Shown here piece by piece: positions 53,582 through 60,057 of a stretch of DNA of 62,862 nt; the first letter of the stretch is position 1, and the number at the start of each line of letters is the position of its first letter. Origin of the DNA: CAYXUG01 sp964468655 (GTDB taxonomy: Bacteria > Fidelibacterota > Marinisomatia > Marinisomatales > CAYXUG01); NCBI GenBank assembly GCA_964468655.1, contig CAYXUG010000004.1, positions 1 through 62,862 of the forward strand. The letters are read 5' to 3'. Both the position numbers and the translations under genes were made by a program. The notes below the pieces were generated by a model. That model was not told where the DNA came from. It was given only the letters and a program-made list of their open reading frames with translations, and ran no database searches.

Positions 53582-54615
53582 GGTGTCTCTGCAGTTGAAT
53601 CTGGAATAATGTTAACCAGGAAAAACTTTGTTGAGACAGATGAAAACAGGCCATAACCTCCTTCAATATTACTGAAAGGAGGAATATATGGGTTATATTG
53701 CATTGGGTCTCCCCCAAAATAATCGCTGAAAGCTTGATCTGTTGCCTGAACAAGAATCAGATGAACACCGTAATAATTAAAAAATAACCATCCAAACTGT
53801 AAGGGGGATTGGTTTAGATTCCAAGCAAAGGGATTAGGGCGATAATAAAATCCGTTTTCATCTTGATACATAGGACCTTTAAATGCGTTGGCTGGAAAAG
53901 ATGTGTCCACGATTGCATTCGAAACGGTATCATCGAGAGCCAAACTAACAGTTCTAACCATACCAGGTTTAATCTCTGTTGACCATTCAATATTAAACAT
54001 TGGTGTTGAGCCAAAATAAGTAGTATAGCAGTCACCCTCTTTATAAATAAATGTTTCCATGAGTGTGCTATCTCCACCAATATATTCTTGGCTATTCAAC
54101 AAAATCTCCAACAATTCAGCAAAAGTGTGCCCGCTTGTATTAAAAAGGTTGTTGTTGGCCGGAACAGTATCGGTACATACTTCCTCAGATGCTGGGGGAA
54201 TCCATTCAATAGAACTTAAGGATAGCGTATCAGGCACCGTTGTTGTAGATATGACAGAATCATTACCAACAATTACTTTCAAATGATATGTTTTGCCAGC
54301 TTCAATGATGTGCATATACGTTGAGTCTATATATCTGCCTGGTATGTCGGCTGCCACCAGGGGGATGGTATCTTCATTCGTAAACAGAAAAACTTCTGCA
54401 GAATCAATCCAGTTTTCCTCTGCCTCATGGGGCTGATCGAAAGAATAAGACCACGACACAAAAAAAGTGTCTATTACTGGGGCATAGGCATTCAAATTTC
54501 CGAATACTACAATTGTGGGGTCATACGCTTCAGGATCTACTGATTCTTCACAAGATAAAAAAATTAATCCCACAATAAAGAGCCAATAAACCGGTAAGTT
54601 GTTTTTAGAATTCAA
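53578..54615 (-). CDS. DUF4249-like outer-membrane lipoprotein
   Basis: A 345-residue protein with a lipoprotein signal (MNSKNNLPVYWLFIVGLIFLSC) and the DUF4249 pattern (IVVFGNLNAYAPVIDTFFVS, DSAEVFLFTNEDTIPL, YHLKVIVGNDSVISTTTVP). In Bacteroidetes such genes sit directly after a TonB-dependent receptor and are thought to be its surface partner. Here it starts at a TTG (54615) inside the last 11 bases of the receptor gene, so translation is coupled. Ligand unknown. Confidence 0.78.
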   Translation of the reverse strand: MNSKNNLPVYWLFIVGLIFLSCEESVDPEAYDPTIVVFGNLNAYAPVIDTFFVSWSYSFDQPHEAEENWIDSAEVFLFTNEDTIPLVAADIPGRYIDSTYMHIIEAGKTYHLKVIVGNDSVISTTTVPDTLSLSSIEWIPPASEEVCTDTVPANNNLFNTSGHTFAELLEILLNSQEYIGGDSTLMETFIYKEGDCYTTYFGSTPMFNIEWSTEIKPGMVRTVSLALDDTVSNAIVDTSFPANAFKGPMYQDENGFYYRPNPFAWNLNQSPLQFGWLFFNYYGVHLILVQATDQAFSDYFGGDPMQYNPYIPPFSNIEGGYGLFSSVSTKFFLVNIIPDSTAETP

Positions 54616-56875
54616 AAGTCACTCCAATTGTCGGCACAATGGGGAATCCGTCTATTTTCATTTTTTGTGGGACCCCCTCATCATCTTCATCAATTTCTTT
54701 ATCGCCATCATCATCTATCCCATTTTGGGTATCCCCAAAATGATAAAGATACCGGAAAACATTTTTCTTCCAGTAAGCATTAATAATTTGGATAAAAAAA
54801 TCACCCTCTAAGCCCCACAATGAAAAATGTCTCACGGCACCAAAATCAAGGCGGTCATAATTGGGATAACGGTCAGAATTTCTTTCTCCAGGTATCGGGC
54901 GATAAAACGGATCAGAATCAAAAGGAAGAACTTGTATATAATATCCATGTATTGGGGTGTATGGCTGACCCGACTGCCATGTCCACCTTAGATTCATATC
55001 CCACTTATTATTAATTTGGTAATTTGCCACTATGTTAAAGGCGTGGGACCTGTCCCAGTTGGTGTAGTATTCTTTTTCCTTTAGAATTTTCTTCGATACT
55101 GAATAGGAATATGCTACCCACCCATTCAACTTTCCGTATTCTTTCTGAAAAAATAGTTCTGCACCGTAGGCATAGCCGTCACCCAATATGACCAGATCAG
55201 ACAGAACAGAATCAGAAACTATTTCATCTACGGTTGAACGTGTATCCACAAATGTCATCATGTTTTCCATTGTTTTGTAATAAGTTTCCACCTGAATTCT
55301 GTAGGTTGATCCAAAATATTCTTCAAAACCCAGAACCGTCTGAGTTGCTGATGCGGGATAAACAGACCGATCAATCGCAAACCACGCATCCAAAATTTTG
55401 GGGTAATAGTCATCCTGAATGGCTTCCATAAACTGGTGGTAAATACCGGTAGAAAAATTGATGTACCTGTCTTCTGTAAGTAAAAATTTGATGCTCAGAC
55501 GCGGGTCAAAATACCAGTTGGTTTGATGGTTGCTGTAATACATCATACGTAAGCCTGATTCCACAATTATTCTATTAGCAAACCACCGCTTCATTTTCAG
55601 ATACGCCGCACCTTCCAAGGGAGTCTGTTCAGTATTAAATATTATACTGTCCATAAAAGTAGCCCTGTACTGAAATGATAAATCCTTTAATTCAATGCCC
55701 CATTTAAACTGTCTTTTTTGTGAATAAAAATATGTCCAGTCTGATCGGAGCGTTCTATCTTTAATAAAATCTTCTTCATTGATGCCTCCACCACCACCCA
55801 GCCCAAAGAGAATATCAAATCGACTCGTTGCCAGCATCCAATGGGATACCAGTTTTTCATTGAACAATTTTCTATAATTCAGACTAAAAGTCTTGTTCCC
55901 CCAGCTTGTATTTATCAAAAATTCATCCCAAGAAAGGTTGTCAAGTCCTGTATACCAACTGATTGAAATACGGTCATTTTTTGTGATATCCTGAAATATG
56001 TGCCCCTGCAGATCGTAAAAGTAATAGGGGAAATAAATTTCAGTCCCCTTAAATACCCAATCAAAGTATGTCCGTCTCGCTGATGCAAGCCACGCCCCCT
56101 TCCCTAGAGGGCCTTCCAATGTGGTCTTTGCTGATATAAGAGAAATAGAGGTCTTACCAGTAAACTTCTTTTGATTTCCCTCTCTACTTCTTACGTTGAG
56201 AACAGCAGATAGCCGCCCACCGTATTCTGCATTGAATCCACCTTTCAATAGATCTGCTTCTTTTACGGCATCCATAATAAAGTTTGAAAATACACCACCT
56301 AAATGAGATGGATTGTAAACAGTAATCCCATCCAGAAGAATGAGGTTCTGATCAGTATTTCCTCCCCTGATGACGAGTCCTGTGCTGAATTCCGTTTCTG
56401 TGAGAACGCCCGGCAAGCTCTGGAGTGATCTCATTAAATCTGCTTCACCTAAGCGGGAAACGGATTTCATCTGCCGCATATTCAGTCGAACCCGGCTGGT
56501 TTGAAAATTCACCTTCCTTTCTATCCGCTCAGCGGACACTTCTACCGATTGAAGTTCAACTGTTTCCAGGGTTAGTTCTATTTCTTTTTTAATTTTTTCG
56601 GAAGAACGAATTATCAAACTGTGCTTTTGGGTGACATACCCAAGAAAACTGACAATAAACTCATATTCACCCTTTGGAATTCCTGAAATAACAAAATAGC
56701 CGTCAATGTCCGTGGCTGTGCCAAATTCTGTGTCATAGAGATACACATTGGTGCCGGGGAGGCCTTCTCTGGATTGTTCATCATAAACGTAACCAAAAAC
56801 GGTGCCAGATTCTTGTGTAAAGGCAAAAGAAACCAGTAATGAAATAACAATAAGCGATTTTATTCTACTATTCAT
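54605..56875 (-). CDS. TonB-dependent receptor with carboxypeptidase-regulatory domain
   Basis: The ATG at 56875 (MNSRIKSLIVISLLVSFAFTQ) gives a proper signal peptide and is preferred over a start 36 bases upstream. Then a CarboxypepD_reg-like domain (GTVFGYVYDEQSREGLPGTNVYLYD), a plug with RSLQSLPGVLTETEFSTGLVIRGG and FNAEYGGRLSAVLNVRS, and a barrel to PTIGVTFEF. An acidic loop (GIDDDGDKEIDEDDEG) near the C terminus looks ion-binding. It is about 756 residues. It overlaps the bcp stop by eight bases and the DUF4249 start by eleven, so the cluster is translated as one unit. Confidence 0.9.
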   Translation of the reverse strand: MNSRIKSLIVISLLVSFAFTQESGTVFGYVYDEQSREGLPGTNVYLYDTEFGTATDIDGYFVISGIPKGEYEFIVSFLGYVTQKHSLIIRSSEKIKKEIELTLETVELQSVEVSAERIERKVNFQTSRVRLNMRQMKSVSRLGEADLMRSLQSLPGVLTETEFSTGLVIRGGNTDQNLILLDGITVYNPSHLGGVFSNFIMDAVKEADLLKGGFNAEYGGRLSAVLNVRSREGNQKKFTGKTSISLISAKTTLEGPLGKGAWLASARRTYFDWVFKGTEIYFPYYFYDLQGHIFQDITKNDRISISWYTGLDNLSWDEFLINTSWGNKTFSLNYRKLFNEKLVSHWMLATSRFDILFGLGGGGGINEEDFIKDRTLRSDWTYFYSQKRQFKWGIELKDLSFQYRATFMDSIIFNTEQTPLEGAAYLKMKRWFANRIIVESGLRMMYYSNHQTNWYFDPRLSIKFLLTEDRYINFSTGIYHQFMEAIQDDYYPKILDAWFAIDRSVYPASATQTVLGFEEYFGSTYRIQVETYYKTMENMMTFVDTRSTVDEIVSDSVLSDLVILGDGYAYGAELFFQKEYGKLNGWVAYSYSVSKKILKEKEYYTNWDRSHAFNIVANYQINNKWDMNLRWTWQSGQPYTPIHGYYIQVLPFDSDPFYRPIPGERNSDRYPNYDRLDFGAVRHFSLWGLEGDFFIQIINAYWKKNVFRYLYHFGDTQNGIDDDGDKEIDEDDEGVPQKMKIDGFPIVPTIGVTFEF

Positions 56876-57371
56876 TTCCCTTAATGAAAAATTCAAGGAT
56901 ATCTTCGCCATGAGTCGTGACAGTCACACTGTCATAAATTTTTTCAATGATGCCCTCTTCATTAATGAGAAATGTTTTCCGCTTGGGCATGAACCATCCC
57001 TTTGCCCCATAGGCGGCAGCAGCAGATTTATCCTTGTCACTTAAGAGAGTAAATGGAAGATCATATTTTTCTCTGAATTTTTGATGGGATTCGGCTGAAT
57101 CGTAACTGATGCCAAAAACCTGAATGTTTTTTTCAGAAAACATAAAGTAATTATCCCGGAAATTGCATGCTTCCTTGGTACAACCGGGTGTATTGTCTTT
57201 AGGATAAAAGTAAACAACGACTTTTTGCCCTTTATATTCAGATAGAGTGTGCAATTTCCCATCTTGATCGGGGAGGGTAAAATCGGGGGCGCTATCACCA
57301 ATTGATATGCTTTTATTTGAGCTCATTACAAATGTGGTCAGCAAAATTAAAGATAACCAATAATCTTTCAA
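56868..57371 (-). CDS. Exported Bcp/PrxQ-type peroxiredoxin
   Basis: A thioredoxin-fold peroxidase: APDFTLPDQDGKLHTLSEYKG, then YFYPKDNTPGCTKEACNFRD with the peroxidatic cysteine in PGCT and a resolving cysteine five residues later, as in BCP. A leading hydrophobic segment (MKDYWLSLILLTTFVMSS) suggests export to the periplasm. It reduces hydroperoxides. The TTG start at 57371 overlaps the dehydratase stop as TTGA. The next gene is the TonB receptor, so it may protect an envelope import system from oxidants. Confidence 0.88.
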   Translation of the reverse strand: MKDYWLSLILLTTFVMSSNKSISIGDSAPDFTLPDQDGKLHTLSEYKGQKVVVYFYPKDNTPGCTKEACNFRDNYFMFSEKNIQVFGISYDSAESHQKFREKYDLPFTLLSDKDKSAAAAYGAKGWFMPKRKTFLINEEGIIEKIYDSVTVTTHGEDILEFFIKGNE

Positions 57372-57649
57372 GTTACAATTGCCTCGGCTTCTTTCGCCAT
57401 TTTCACATCTCTTTCTGTTATACCCCCGGAATCATGGCTGGTAAATGCTACTTTTATTTTGCACCAGCCCACCTCAAGATCGGGGTGATGATTCTGCTCT
57501 TCTGCTTTTCCCGCCAGCCGATTCACAAAATCGATGCCCTTCATGTAAGTATCAAATGTAAATTCTTTTTCAATCTGATTATTCCGGTGCTGCCAGTCCT
57601 TAAGCGCTTCGAGCGCTTCATTGATTTCATTTCCAGATAATTTACCCAT
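57368..57649 (-). CDS. Pterin-4-alpha-carbinolamine dehydratase-like protein (PCD/DCoH)
   Basis: A 93-residue protein with the PCD fold: a central helix (FDTYMKGIDFVNRLAGKAEEQNHHPDLEVGWCKIKVAFTSH) containing the E-x2-N-H-H-P signature of the active site, and the distal SHDSGGITERD. The family recycles tetrahydrobiopterin carbinolamine, or in bacteria may act in molybdopterin or cofactor metabolism. No phenylalanine hydroxylase is nearby. Its stop overlaps the bcp TTG start. An 80-base spacer separates it from the TPR gene, with no terminator seen. Confidence 0.88.
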   Translation of the reverse strand: MGKLSGNEINEALEALKDWQHRNNQIEKEFTFDTYMKGIDFVNRLAGKAEEQNHHPDLEVGWCKIKVAFTSHDSGGITERDVKMAKEAEAIVT

Positions 57650-57729
57650 ATTATAATCTCCTGATTTTGTGGTTAAAGTTACTTAAGAAGGGTCTTATAT
57701 ATCGAAGAGTTTAACTAAAGAACCAGAAT

Positions 57730-60051
57730 TTATCCTTGTACCTGTTTTAATTTTTCCATCCGCTGTTTGGTATCTATGAGTTCGGGGATTGTATTAACTG
57801 CTTCTTTCCAAAGCTTTAGTAATTTCCCATAGTTTTCACGCGCTTTATTAATCTCACCCATTTCTTCATAAACTCTCCCCAAAACATAATAACTTCTGGG
57901 GTTATTGTAAGCATCATTCATAGGATCAACAAACTGTTGTTGCATTAAATAACCTGCTTCTAAAGCTTCCTCATAATCCTTTAGTTTTAATAATAGCATT
58001 GCTTCCTTTTTGAGATAGCGATCACGAAGATAAAGGGGAGCGCGATTATCGAGCTTCTTAGAAAGTTTTAAAGCTTCTTTATTTTTTCCAGTAAGCATTA
58101 GATGGTCCACTTCAAGGCCAGAAATAAAAGGCAATATTATATCAAAAACTTGATGCCTCTGGTCAACTGTTTTTTCTATATCATTGATTACCGCCTTAAG
58201 TGAATCAGGTAATTTTTTTGAAACATAAATTTGCCCCAACTGGAATTTTGACCAAACATCAAAAAATGGTTCAGGATTTGATTGCGCTACTTTATTTATA
58301 TATGCATAAGAAGAATCCAAACTACTGATTTCATCATATAAAATAGCAATTTTCATTAACATTTGAAATTTCCCCATATTTCGCTTTTCGATTTTTAGAA
58401 CAGGAGCTCTCATACATATATCAAGTCCCTTATAATATTGACCCCTTGCTAGATATGCAGCAACCATAATTGAGGCTGCTGAAAAATATATGTCATCTTC
58501 AACCTTCTCTTTTAGTTTCCAAACACTTTTGGCCATATCGATCGCTTCTTCAAACTTTCCCTCTCTTCGAAATACATCTGCAATCGCTATTATTGCCGGC
58601 CCATCTTCTGGGGCAATATCATATGCTTTTTTATATGCTTCATTGGCATTATCGAAATCGCTTTGGTATTTATACATCTTTCCTAAATTTAGATATCCAA
58701 ATGTCTCATCAGGTAATGACTCAATATATTCTTTCGCTTTTCTTATACCAAGGTTGTATAGCTCTTCCCTAGCATAAATATCAAATATATGCTTATAACC
58801 AAGCTTAAATTCCGGGTCTAGCCGGATAGCTTCCTCAAAAGCATTCAACGCTTTTAGTGGATTGTCTGTTTCTCCATGGTAATATGCTTCGCCCAGATTA
58901 TACCATAGCTCTTTATCTTCTGGCTGTTCCTTAACCAACTCTTCAAAAGCAACTCTGGCTTCTTGAAATTCCCATTGTATTAGCATTTTGGTGGCCTTTA
59001 CCATCCTCATCTCGAATTCAGGCGGTTTTTGCGGACTGTTGAGAATTTTGTCCAGCCATTGGACTGCCCCCTTTCCTTCCCAAGAAGCATCGTTCCACCA
59101 TTGTGCAATCGCAAGTTTATAATATGCCTTATTGAACGTAGAATCAATCTCCACCGCTTGTTCCAATTCTCCAACGGCTTCATAGAAATGAAAATTATTT
59201 AGGTAGTCCACCCCTGAAAGGTAATGTTCATAGGCTTTCAAAGAGGTCGTTGTCCTCTGCTCTAAAGGAATATTTTCAACATCCGATTCGGAGTTTTCAA
59301 TTTCAAGATCGGAACGAATGAGGCTGGTCAAATTATCGATCAAAGCATAGAGATTTGTCCCTTCCGCCTTGCGTGTCTTAATAACAGACCCATCATCCAC
59401 ATCAAGGAGTCTATAGGTAAGAATCTGTCGATCACCAATATCAATGACGTTTCCTGTCAGCATATTCTGGGCGCCGGCCTGCCTGGCTACTTCCAATGCC
59501 AAGGATGGATCAATAAATCGACTGTCCCGATTTCCCAACTGCTTCTGAACATCAAAGAGACGCTGACTACTGAACACCTTCAGGAGAGGAATATCGGTAA
59601 GGTCCGTAATGATGAGCTCCTGAACAATCTGCCCGATTCTCCCCACGCCTTGCATTTCACTCAAATTTTCAAAGCTCATTACAGCTAAAGATTGTTTAGA
59701 TGTTTTTGATAAACCGGGATTTTTCTGTGAAATAAACCACCCGGCACTTCCAATTATTACTAGTACAACTGCCAATATCAAAAATTTTAGCAACGAAAGT
59801 TTAGATGAGATACCATCCATGAATTCAGTTTTTTTTACACCTTGGGGAGTGATGTCATAAATCCACCCAAGAATCAGGACAATTGGAAATCCCATAATAA
59901 GTAAAACAATAAGAAGTGTCATACCCCATTCAGGTAAGTGAAGTGCGGGGAAAATGATGTCTCCCACCTGAATCAGAACAAAGGCAACAATTCCGTATGC
60001 AGCGGCTACCTTAAAAACTCGCCGACGTTTAAGCTCTTCGAGGAAACTCAT
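57730..60051 (-). CDS. Membrane protein with TolB/FlgO-like domain and TPR array
   Basis: The 773-residue protein begins ELKRRRVFKVAAAYGIVAFVLIQVGDIIFPALHLPEWG, a recurring N-terminal cassette in TPR-adenylate-cyclase-type proteins, with three membrane helices (about 12-32, 43-63, 88-108). Residues ~120-260 resemble a FlgO/TolB-like domain (SLAVMSFENLSEMQGVGRIGQIVQELIITDLTD...), and ~270-760 are tetratricopeptide repeats (LWYNLGEAYYHGETDNPLKALNAFEEAIRLDPEF). No cyclase or DNA-binding domain is visible, so the signalling role is unclear. It is six bases downstream of the large CPBP gene. Confidence 0.78.
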   Translation of the reverse strand: MSFLEELKRRRVFKVAAAYGIVAFVLIQVGDIIFPALHLPEWGMTLLIVLLIMGFPIVLILGWIYDITPQGVKKTEFMDGISSKLSLLKFLILAVVLVIIGSAGWFISQKNPGLSKTSKQSLAVMSFENLSEMQGVGRIGQIVQELIITDLTDIPLLKVFSSQRLFDVQKQLGNRDSRFIDPSLALEVARQAGAQNMLTGNVIDIGDRQILTYRLLDVDDGSVIKTRKAEGTNLYALIDNLTSLIRSDLEIENSESDVENIPLEQRTTTSLKAYEHYLSGVDYLNNFHFYEAVGELEQAVEIDSTFNKAYYKLAIAQWWNDASWEGKGAVQWLDKILNSPQKPPEFEMRMVKATKMLIQWEFQEARVAFEELVKEQPEDKELWYNLGEAYYHGETDNPLKALNAFEEAIRLDPEFKLGYKHIFDIYAREELYNLGIRKAKEYIESLPDETFGYLNLGKMYKYQSDFDNANEAYKKAYDIAPEDGPAIIAIADVFRREGKFEEAIDMAKSVWKLKEKVEDDIYFSAASIMVAAYLARGQYYKGLDICMRAPVLKIEKRNMGKFQMLMKIAILYDEISSLDSSYAYINKVAQSNPEPFFDVWSKFQLGQIYVSKKLPDSLKAVINDIEKTVDQRHQVFDIILPFISGLEVDHLMLTGKNKEALKLSKKLDNRAPLYLRDRYLKKEAMLLLKLKDYEEALEAGYLMQQQFVDPMNDAYNNPRSYYVLGRVYEEMGEINKARENYGKLLKLWKEAVNTIPELIDTKQRMEKLKQVQG

Positions 60052-60057
60052 TAATTT

